Source of the DNA: an uncultured archaeon
GTDB taxonomy: Archaea; Korarchaeota; Korarchaeia; Korarchaeales; Korarchaeaceae
Direction: 5' to 3'
NCBI GenBank assembly: GCA_938073845.1
Contig: CALJEO010000057.1
Location: 1-13,321 of the forward strand
DNA: 13,321 nucleotides
Shown here: one piece after another, positions 6,887-12,519 of the stretch
How positions within the stretch are numbered: position 1 is the stretch's first letter
Layout: the number at the start of each line of letters is the position of its first letter
Translations under genes and position numbers: made by a program
Notes under the pieces: generated by a model
Database searches by the model: none
What the model saw: the letters and a program-made list of their open reading frames with translations, nothing else
Told to the model about the DNA's origin: nothing

Positions 6887-7972
6887 ATGGTTGAGAGTTG
6901 TCCGGATGGGAAGGCGCATAGGGTGAGGGCTAAGCTTCAGGAGAGCTTGAGCGGGGGCAAGGTCAGATGCCTAGCCTGCCCCAGGAGATGCATAATCCCT
7001 GAGGGGATGTACGGTCTCTGCAAGTCCAAGGTGAACGTTAACGGAGTCTTATGCGAGGTCAACTATGGGATGGTGAGCAGCGTGGCGATTGACCCGGTAG
7101 AGAAGAAGCCCCTCTTCCACTTCATGCCGGGCAGCATGACCTACAGCATAGGCACCGTTGGGTGCAACCTATTCTGCGAGCACTGTCAGAACTGGGTGAT
7201 AAGCCAGTCGGAGCCCGAGAGCTTCCCCCACACCAGCTATCTATCACCCCACGAGGCGGTGAGTGAGGCCCTGAGGTACGGGGCCTCCAGCGTGGCCTTC
7301 ACGTATAACGAGCCTACCATAGTGAGCATGGAGTGGGTCTGCGAAACCGCTGAACTCGCCAAAAGGATGGGATTGGCCACAATAAGCGTGACTAATGGCT
7401 ACTGGAGCGAGGAGGCCAGGGAGAGGCTCATACCGCTGATAGATGCTGCTAACGTTGACGTTAAGGCTTTCGAGGATTACTTCTACAGGAGGGTAGCTAA
7501 GGCCCCCTTCATAAAGCCCGTCCTGGATACTGTTACCGCCCTGAAGAGCGCAGGCAAGCACGTTGAGCTCACCTACCTCATAATACCTGCGTACAATGAC
7601 GAGGAGGATGAGATCAGGTCCTTCTCCAAGTGGGTCGTAAGCGAAGTGGGTAGCGATACTCCGGTGCACTTCTCCAGGTTCTTCCCACACTACAAGATGA
7701 GGAGGGTTCCTCCGACTCCGTTAGAGAAGATAAAGAGGGCTGTCAAGATAGCTAGAGAGGAGGGCGTGAGGTACGTCTACGCCGGGAACGTGCCGGGGGA
7801 TCCTTCGGAGAACACCTACTGTCCTAAGTGCGGGGCCCTCCTTATAAGGAGGTACGGTTTCTCCGTTGAGAGGTGCGACCTGAGCGAGGATAATAGGTGC
7901 CTTAAGTGCGGTGAGCCCATACCCATAGTCGGGAGGTGCACTAGGAGCAGCGGTTTCCCCCTCCTCATATGA
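6887..7972 (+). CDS. amrS: AmrS, radical SAM protein of the AmmeMemoRadiSam system
   Basis: Cytoplasmic radical SAM enzyme of the group that co-occurs with AMMECR1 and Memo domain proteins and was formerly labelled pyruvate formate-lyase activating enzyme-like; the reaction is not firmly known to me. The 361 residues match the family. Seen: four N-terminal Cys (28, 31, 35, 45) around CLACPRRC, the [4Fe-4S]/SAM motif CNLFCEHC with Cys93, Cys97 and Cys100, the AmrS-typical SVAIDPVEKKPLFHF before it, AFTYNEPT and VDVKAF in the barrel, and a C-terminal pair of CxxCG knuckles (CPKCG, CLKCG) that may bind zinc. TTG 6884 directly precedes ATG 6887; ATG fits the TATA spacing. Neither an AMMECR1 nor a Memo gene is in the window. 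It is a single-gene unit. Confidence 0.93.
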   Translation: MVESCPDGKAHRVRAKLQESLSGGKVRCLACPRRCIIPEGMYGLCKSKVNVNGVLCEVNYGMVSSVAIDPVEKKPLFHFMPGSMTYSIGTVGCNLFCEHCQNWVISQSEPESFPHTSYLSPHEAVSEALRYGASSVAFTYNEPTIVSMEWVCETAELAKRMGLATISVTNGYWSEEARERLIPLIDAANVDVKAFEDYFYRRVAKAPFIKPVLDTVTALKSAGKHVELTYLIIPAYNDEEDEIRSFSKWVVSEVGSDTPVHFSRFFPHYKMRRVPPTPLEKIKRAVKIAREEGVRYVYAGNVPGDPSENTYCPKCGALLIRRYGFSVERCDLSEDNRCLKCGEPIPIVGRCTRSSGFPLLI

Positions 7973-8003
7973 GCTACTTTACCTTAACGGACCCGGATTT
8001 CCC

Positions 8004-8055
8004 CGATCCCTGACGAGAACTTCGGGAGACGGATCGTCTACCCCATTCGATGGGG
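8004..8055. other. Adjacent hairpins in the non-coding stretch after amrS
   Basis: CGATCC (8004-8009) pairs with GGATCG (8031-8036), competing with a small hairpin 8027-8031/8035-8039. Next to it CCCCAT (8041-8046) pairs with ATGGGG (8050-8055) around a 3-nt loop. Together with 8068-8168 this makes most of 7973-8200 foldable. No open frame with a start and ribosome site, and no tRNA, was found here. Confidence 0.35.
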
Positions 8056-8067
8056 CCCTTCAAACCG

Positions 8068-8168
8068 CCTAGCTTCGTGCATTGGTGGATGTCCGGGTGG
8101 GAGCGAGGGCTACCCCTCACTCCGATGGGCTGTGCACATCACCACATTGGTTGCCCCAGGGAGCTAGG
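8068..8168. ncRNA. Candidate structured RNA of about 100 nt
   Basis: A 9-bp helix closes the element: 8068-8076 with 8160-8168. Within it a second helix pairs 8083-8086 and 8088-8092 with 8136-8144 (one bulged G), and within that a hairpin pairs 8100-8103 with 8120-8123 and 8105-8109 with 8114-8118 (one C-A mismatch, loop CTAC). A further hairpin, 8185-8190/8195-8200, follows outside. The strand is open. A weak TATA-like CATATTTC on the minus strand (8212-8219) would start RNA near 8189 and cover the element; the plus strand has only poor candidates after amrS. It matches no SRP, RNase P, 5S or C/D box signature I could find. Confidence 0.4.
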
Positions 8169-8221
8169 AGGAAAAGCATCCGGAATCCAGAGGCCTGGAT
8201 GGGTTGCTGATGAAATATGAG

Positions 8222-8248
8222 GGAGCTCCTCTTTAGGCAAGCCTAAGG
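8222..8248. promoter_or_regulatory. Two palindromes upstream of the glycosyltransferase promoter
   Basis: GGAGCTCC (8222-8229) is self-complementary, and TTAGGC (8233-8238) is mirrored by GCCTAA (8241-8246) around AA, extended to 8231-8248 by one G-C and one wobble. They end just before the likely TATA element, so they suit a DNA-binding regulator rather than an mRNA hairpin. Confidence 0.35.
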
Positions 8249-8254
8249 CAGGGT

Positions 8255-8288
8255 GGATAAACGGAAATAAGGAGAGCATAATTTCCGT
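8255..8288 (+). promoter_or_regulatory. Probable promoter of the glycosyltransferase with inverted repeat over the start
   Basis: GGATAAACGG (8255-8264) is the best TATA candidate and predicts a start near 8286. ACGGAAAT (8261-8268) is mirrored exactly by ATTTCCGT (8281-8288) with 12 bases between. The right arm touches the ribosome-binding site, so the repeat could be an operator across the start region or, if RNA starts further upstream, a hairpin at the ribosome site. Confidence 0.4.
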
Positions 8289-8295
8289 GAGGTGA
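8289..8295 (+). promoter_or_regulatory. Ribosome-binding site of the glycosyltransferase
   Basis: GAGGTGA six bases before ATG 8302; it fixes this start. Unlike most first genes here, this one carries a classical archaeal SD. Confidence 0.7.
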
Positions 8296-8301
8296 AGGGA
8301 A

Positions 8302-9411
8302 ATGAGGATACTTCAGGTGTGCCATCGCTTCCCTCCCCATCCAGGGGGCATAGAGTATCATGTGCAGAGGCTATCGAGGTTCCTAGCATCGGAGGGCCGT
8401 GATGTAGTGGTTCTTACGACCTCCCGCGAGCGAGTTGGGGTTAGTGAGGAGGAGGGGTACACCGTGATAAGGCTTAGGTCCCATCTCGAGCCCCTGAGAA
8501 ATCCTCTACCTCTAAGCCTCCCTTCAGTCGTAAGCAGGATCATTAGGGACTTCGATCTGATCCACATGCACTCCGTCTACACCTTCACGACGCTCATGAC
8601 TTATCCCCTAATTGAGAGGGGGAGGGCTGTGATAACCCTGCACGGAAGACCCTTCTACCGTGGAATAGCCTCTCTTCTAGCTGAGATCCATGAGAGGATC
8701 TCTTTCAGGATAGTTAGGGGAGCAACAGCCTTCATATCCCTGAGTGAAGCCGATAGGAGGCTTATCGTGAGGAGGGGAATCGATCCCGGGAGGGTCAGGT
8801 GCATACCCAACTTCGTCGATGTGGGGGAGATAGATCTCATCAGCGGGAGGTCAAGGCCCGTGGAGAAGGAGGGGGATGTTCAACTCATATTCGTGGGCGG
8901 ATTAGTTGAGGCTAAGAACCTTGAGAGCCTCATAGCAGATCTCAGAAAAGTTGATTGGGACGTCTCCCTCTGGATCGTCGGGGATGGACCCCTGAGGAGG
9001 AGGCTAGCTCGCTTATCAGAGGGGATGAAGGTCAGGTTCCTGGGGAGGTTGAGCAGGGAGGCTTGGATGCCCTATGCCTTGGGCTCCGATGCCGTGATCC
9101 TCCCCTCGAGGAGCGAGGGTTTCCCCACAGTCGTGCTGGAGGCGATGGCTATGGGAAAGCCCGTCATACTCTCCGACATAGAGGTTCACAGGGAGCTCTT
9201 CCCTGAAAGCGCGATCTTCTACGAGCCGGGAGTTAAGGGGTCCCTTGGGAAGGCCCTGAGGAGGCTGTCCGAGGATCTGAATGAGATGTTGAGGAGGAAC
9301 AGGAAGCTTGTGGAAGAGCGTTACGACATAAAGGTGGTGGGGAGGAGAATACTGGATCTCTACGATGAGATCATCTCGGTTACCTCTATCCCGGACCGCG
9401 GGAGACCTTAA
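8302..9411 (+). CDS. GT4-family glycosyltransferase (GT-B fold)
   Basis: Cytoplasmic or membrane-associated enzyme that moves a sugar from a nucleotide-sugar donor to a lipid, polyol or glycan. The 369 residues are typical of GT4. Seen: N-terminal Rossmann half with the acceptor-side glycine motif PPHPGGIEYH (11-20) and HMHSVYT (88-94); domain linker around residue 175-195; C-terminal donor-binding half with FVGGLVEAKN (197-206), VGDGPLR (226-232), and the EX7E motif with Glu272 and Glu280 in SEGFPTVVLEAM. Donor and acceptor cannot be read. No signal peptide or membrane helix. The last 26 bp overlap the 3' end of the convergent DUF4349 gene. It stands alone, without other glycan genes in the window. 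Confidence 0.92.
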   Translation: MRILQVCHRFPPHPGGIEYHVQRLSRFLASEGRDVVVLTTSRERVGVSEEEGYTVIRLRSHLEPLRNPLPLSLPSVVSRIIRDFDLIHMHSVYTFTTLMTYPLIERGRAVITLHGRPFYRGIASLLAEIHERISFRIVRGATAFISLSEADRRLIVRRGIDPGRVRCIPNFVDVGEIDLISGRSRPVEKEGDVQLIFVGGLVEAKNLESLIADLRKVDWDVSLWIVGDGPLRRRLARLSEGMKVRFLGRLSREAWMPYALGSDAVILPSRSEGFPTVVLEAMAMGKPVILSDIEVHRELFPESAIFYEPGVKGSLGKALRRLSEDLNEMLRRNRKLVEERYDIKVVGRRILDLYDEIISVTSIPDRGRP

Positions 9412-10198
9412 GCCTCCTGTAAGCTAAGTAGACCACACCTACCAATGCCAATGGAAGGGCAAGGAAAGCCACACCGACGACTATAAGGTAGAGGGATCCT
9501 AGGAACGCCTTCCTAGCGTCCTCCCAGATCCTGCTCAATGGATCCTCCTCGGGAGGTAAGTAGCCTGACTTCCTCAGCTCCACGCTTACGGTCGAGTAGT
9601 TAACCATGAGCTGGAGGTTCCTCCTCATGGCCTCAAGCCACTCTATCTGCTGTCTCACCTGGGAGAGCTTGTCCTCTATCTCTATTACATCGCTCACCTT
9701 CTCTGCCTTACTCAGGAGCTCCACCAACCTACTCTCAGTGGCTCTCAGGTTCTTCAGCCTCGTTTCAATATCCAAAACCTGTTCAGTCACATCCTCAACA
9801 CTTCTCTCCTCCCTCTCAACTCTCCCCATAGACCTCACTTCATCCAAGGCCCTCTCGAGCCTCTCTGCTGGGATCCTGAGGGTGACGTAGCCACCTCCCT
9901 CGTAAATCGAAGAGCTCTGCACATATCCTCCATAGCGTGAGGCCACTTCCGAGAGCCTGTAATGGGCTGATTTCACGTCATCTACCTGGAGCTTGATGAA
10001 AACGCTTACGGTCACGTTCCTGGAAGATACCCCAGGTCGGACTTGCTGGGAGGATTCCTTGACTACCTGCGTAACGGGCGGTAAGACCTCGGGACGCTCC
10101 CCGGAGGTAGGTCTGCCCTCGAACACGATCGGATATGTGAGGTAGCCAGCCACTAGCAGGACCACTACCACTATCGCTGCAATCAATGGGCGCTTCAT
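9386..10198 (-). CDS. DUF4349 domain membrane protein
   Basis: A 270-residue protein of the DUF4349 family, function unknown. Order: N-terminal signal anchor (about 4-24), a Pro/Ser/Thr-rich linker (28-60), a small alpha-beta domain with YGGYVQSSS (89-97) and YVTLRIPAERLERAL (104-118), the family hallmark DVTEQVLDIETRLKNL (136-151), a Glu/Lys/Leu-rich probable coiled coil (about 145-200), YSTVSVEL (201-208), and a C-terminal membrane helix (about 233-260) with basic residues after it. The main domain should face outside, held at both ends. ATG 10198 has a TATA box 24.5 bp upstream and no ribosome site, so the mRNA is probably leaderless. It overlaps the glycosyltransferase stop by 26 bp tail to tail. 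Confidence 0.88.
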   Translation of the reverse strand: MKRPLIAAIVVVVLLVAGYLTYPIVFEGRPTSGERPEVLPPVTQVVKESSQQVRPGVSSRNVTVSVFIKLQVDDVKSAHYRLSEVASRYGGYVQSSSIYEGGGYVTLRIPAERLERALDEVRSMGRVEREERSVEDVTEQVLDIETRLKNLRATESRLVELLSKAEKVSDVIEIEDKLSQVRQQIEWLEAMRRNLQLMVNYSTVSVELRKSGYLPPEEDPLSRIWEDARKAFLGSLYLIVVGVAFLALPLALVGVVYLAYRRLKVSRGPG

Positions 10199-10218
10199 AA
10201 TGCCTTAACCGAGAGGGG

Positions 10219-10226
10219 CTTAAAAA
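10219..10226 (-). promoter_or_regulatory. TATA box of the DUF4349 gene
   Basis: TTTTTAAG on the minus strand, centred 24.5 bp before ATG 10198. The nearby gene end at 10262 leaves just room for a separate promoter. Confidence 0.55.
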
Positions 10227-10261
10227 GTCGTGATGTAAGGTGCGATCTCAATCGAATCAAA

Positions 10262-11128
10262 TCACCTGAGCAGATTTGGATGGAAGAGTATGTGATCGGC
10301 CGCCACCGTCACCACAGTCCCGGAGTACTTCCTCCTGGCATATAGCGAGGCTAAGTAGTGAGCTCCAGTGGACATGCCGCCCATGATACCCTTCTCAGCC
10401 AGTCTGGAGGCCCATTCCATAGCCTCAGTCCTGCTCACACAATAGAGCTCATCCACCAAGCTCAGGTCCAGGTTCTCGGGCACGTGGTGGGAGTCGTATC
10501 CCTCCACTTCCCCCTCAAAGCCCTCAGTTAATCCAAACATCTTGGCTAGCTCTGAACCCTTGGAGGTAACCGCGATTATCCTGGTCCCGAACTCCCTCTT
10601 CAGGATCCTCCCAACTCCCGTTATCGTCCCTCCCGTACCCACCCCCATCACGAAGACGTCCACCCTCCTCACGCTCTCCAGGATCTCCTCCCCCATCCTC
10701 TGCTGCCCCCTGGGGTTAGCTGGGTTGGAGTCCTGCATCAGGAAGGTAGCTCCCCTCTCCTCGGCGATCCTCTCAGCCACGGACCTTATGCTCCTCGGGT
10801 CCTCGGGAGGTACATTGGGGCAAGTGTAAACCTTAGCCCCTAGGCTCCTCATGAGGGCTATCTTAACTGGGCTGGCGTCCTCCTTAACCGCTATATACAC
10901 CTCGAACCCCATGGCCCTCCCATAGAGGGATAGGGATACGCCGGTGCACCCGCTCGTGGCTTCCACTATGGCCCCTCCCCTCCCCTTCCTATCCATGAGG
11001 TCCAGGAGCATTGAGACGGCCATCCTGTCCTTGTGACTCCCACCCGGGTTCAGGTACTCTAGCTTGAAGAGTACGCCATCGACCTCCACTAAGGGAGTGT
11101 CACCCACGCACTCCCATATCTCCGGCAT
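10262..11128 (-). CDS. CysK-like PLP-dependent enzyme (cysteine synthase family)
   Basis: Fold-type II PLP enzyme related to O-acetylserine and O-phosphoserine sulfhydrylases, which make cysteine from an activated serine and sulfide. The 288 residues are a little short (usual 300-330). Seen: NPGGSHKDR (27-35) with the PLP lysine Lys33, the substrate loop TSGCTG (58-63), NPANPRGQQ (135-143), the phosphate-cradling GVGTGGT (162-168) and MGGMSTGAH near the C-terminus. Two departures matter: the near-invariant Asn of the TSGNTG loop is Cys61, and the usual His/Thr-Thr after NPANP are Gln and Met. The substrate may therefore differ from serine esters. The start ATG has a TATA box 26.5 bp upstream and no SD. 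It could be monocistronic, between the epimerase and DUF4349 genes. Confidence 0.85.
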   Translation of the reverse strand: MPEIWECVGDTPLVEVDGVLFKLEYLNPGGSHKDRMAVSMLLDLMDRKGRGGAIVEATSGCTGVSLSLYGRAMGFEVYIAVKEDASPVKIALMRSLGAKVYTCPNVPPEDPRSIRSVAERIAEERGATFLMQDSNPANPRGQQRMGEEILESVRRVDVFVMGVGTGGTITGVGRILKREFGTRIIAVTSKGSELAKMFGLTEGFEGEVEGYDSHHVPENLDLSLVDELYCVSRTEAMEWASRLAEKGIMGGMSTGAHYLASLYARRKYSGTVVTVAADHILFHPNLLR

Positions 11129-11150
11129 AGCCTTCGCAGGCGAAACCCCG

Positions 11151-11158
11151 ATTTAAGT
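11151..11158 (-). promoter_or_regulatory. TATA box of the CysK-like gene
   Basis: ACTTAAAT on the minus strand, centred 26.5 bp before ATG 11128, so RNA should begin at the start codon. Confidence 0.6.
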
Positions 11159-11211
11159 GTTTCCCACCAGCATCAGTGAGAAAGGCGTTAGATTCTCCTA
11201 CAGGGGGAACC

Positions 11212-12336
11212 TCACAGGGGGGTAGTGGATTCCCTCCCCTCCTCGTATACAGCCCTCAGTTTGAGTCTCCCCTCCCTGACCCTCAGTTCTCCGAGTCCCG
11301 GTCCCTCGGGTAGTATCCTGAAGCCCCCCTCACACCTAGCCCCTCCCTCAACGAAGTCCTCCTTCAGTGAGATATCCGAATCTAGATCCGTCGTGACCAC
11401 ATTCCTAGTGGCTGTGGCGAAGTGAACGGCTGCAGTTATGCTCAAACCACCTTCCATCATGCACCCTATCATGTTGGGAATGCCGGCTGCCTCGCTCACG
11501 GCAGCTATCCTTCTAGCCTCCAGCAGACCTCCGGCCTTGGTCAGCTTTATGTTTATGTAGTCAGCGGCCCCCATCTCAGCCACCAACAGGGCATCCCTGG
11601 CGGAGTGGACGGATTCGTCAGCCATTATGGGTATGGGGCTCGTCCTCGTGAGCTCAGCCATACCCTCCAGATCGTACCACCTCAAAGGCTGCTCCGCCAA
11701 CTCCACATCATACCTGGCCATCTCGCTTAAGGCCTTCTTAGCCTGCTTCAGTGACCACCCCTGGTTAGCATCTATCCTTATCCTAACGCCACCGCCCACC
11801 GCGTCCCTAACTGCTTTAACCCTTGCAATATCCTCGTTGACATCGGTCCCCACCTTCAGCTTCAGTATCCTGAATCCGGACTCAACGTGCTTAACGGCAT
11901 CTGAGGCCATCTCCTCCGGCGGCATTATGCCTATGGTGAAGTCCGTCTCCACCCTGTCCGTGTAACCCCCCAGCAGGTCCCTCACCCTGACCCCTAGGAT
12001 CTTCCCCTTCAGGTCGAAGGCAGCCATCTCAAGGGCCAGTTTAGCTGCCGTATTTCCTAAGATCGCTTTAGAAAGCTTCTCCTCTATCCTCTCTACGTTC
12101 ATCGGATCCTCTTTTATGATGAGAGGGACTAGTGCATTCATCGCCGCTAGGATAGTATCCTCGCTCTCCCCCGTCACCCTCCTGGATGGGGATGCCTCCC
12201 CCCATCCGATCCTTCCCTCATCATCGATCAACTTAACGACAACATCCGTGCTGCTCACGGAGGTCCCCATCGATATGGTGAACGGCTTCCTGTAAGGTAG
12301 CTCGACCGTGTACACCTCCACTCTCCTTATGGGCAA
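11212..12336 (-). CDS. Dipeptide epimerase (enolase superfamily, L-Ala-D/L-Glu epimerase-like)
   Basis: Enolase-superfamily enzyme of the muconate lactonizing subgroup; relatives invert the alpha carbon of the second residue in dipeptides such as L-Ala-D-Glu. The 374 residues are normal length. Seen: capping domain 1-125, then the barrel with catalytic Lys159 and Lys161 (LKLKVG), metal ligands Asp189 (RIDANQGW), Glu215 (AEQPL) and Asp240 (ADES), catalytic Lys264 (NIKLTKAGG), CMMEGG (292-297), and the DLDSD stretch at 317-321, whose D-x-D is typical of dipeptide epimerases and binds the substrate amino group. The true dipeptide is not known. The start is TTG 12336, supported by GAGGTGA at 12341-12347. 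It lies 183 bp downstream of lysA on the same strand. Confidence 0.88.
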   Translation of the reverse strand: MPIRRVEVYTVELPYRKPFTISMGTSVSSTDVVVKLIDDEGRIGWGEASPSRRVTGESEDTILAAMNALVPLIIKEDPMNVERIEEKLSKAILGNTAAKLALEMAAFDLKGKILGVRVRDLLGGYTDRVETDFTIGIMPPEEMASDAVKHVESGFRILKLKVGTDVNEDIARVKAVRDAVGGGVRIRIDANQGWSLKQAKKALSEMARYDVELAEQPLRWYDLEGMAELTRTSPIPIMADESVHSARDALLVAEMGAADYINIKLTKAGGLLEARRIAAVSEAAGIPNMIGCMMEGGLSITAAVHFATATRNVVTTDLDSDISLKEDFVEGGARCEGGFRILPEGPGLGELRVREGRLKLRAVYEEGRESTTPL

Positions 12337-12340
12337 GCTG

Positions 12341-12347
12341 TCACCTC
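12341..12347 (-). promoter_or_regulatory. Ribosome-binding site that sets the TTG start of the epimerase
   Basis: GAGGTGA on the minus strand, four bases before TTG 12336. No ATG or GTG in frame fits, so the unusual TTG start is well supported. Confidence 0.65.
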
Positions 12348-12382
12348 ACGATACGGATGAACTATAGGAGATAAGGTTTTCC

Positions 12383-12389
12383 ATTATAA
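12383..12389 (-). promoter_or_regulatory. Probable TATA box of the epimerase gene
   Basis: TTATAAT on the minus strand. It predicts a start near 12360 and a leader of about 24 nt that includes the ribosome site. The folded element at 12395-12503 would then lie upstream of this promoter. Confidence 0.45.
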
Positions 12390-12394
12390 GGGAT

Positions 12395-12503
12395 GTCAGC
12401 GATCCCCAGGGGTCGAGGGCGCACCATCCCTCGGCGGGGATCATGTGGAGCTGACGCGGGTACCAGATCCTTGAGAGCCATCCATCTCTCACTCCGAGTC
12501 AGC
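12395..12503 (-). ncRNA. Candidate structured RNA between lysA and the epimerase, with competing stems
   Basis: Nested perfect helices: 12395-12400 with 12450-12455 (6 bp), 12401-12407 with 12436-12442 (7 bp), 12414-12419 with 12428-12433 (6 bp, 8-nt loop), and a 7-nt bulge at 12443-12449. A second hairpin, 12473-12477/12486-12490, also has an 8-nt loop; on the minus strand both loops begin ATGG. The arm 12450-12455 can pair equally with 12498-12503, because GTCAGCGA occurs twice (12395-12402 and 12498-12505); the two pairings exclude each other. TATA-like CTTAAAGT (12505-12512, minus) just after the lysA stop would start RNA near 12482, inside the second stem, so an independent RNA would form only the nested fold, while lysA read-through RNA could choose. 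The strand is inferred from context. Confidence 0.42.
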
Positions 12504-12519
12504 GACTTTAAGCCTCCAA

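Noticed and set aside
7244..7690. A 148-residue minus-strand frame inside amrS
   Set aside because: It is a mirror frame of a conserved enzyme, with no promoter or ribosome site.
8030..8075. Possible tRNA, because CCCCATTCGATGGGG resembles a T arm
   Set aside because: No 7-bp acceptor stem, D arm or anticodon arm can be fitted at the right distances on either strand.
8160..8185. RNase P RNA, because of GAGGAAAAGCATCC resembling the conserved GAGGAAAGTCC
   Set aside because: The match is imperfect and the second conserved block (ACAGAA followed by GGCTTA) is absent before the next gene starts at 8302.
8207..8213. C box (TGATGA) of a C/D guide RNA
   Set aside because: The first base is C instead of a purine and no D box CTGA follows within 80 bases.
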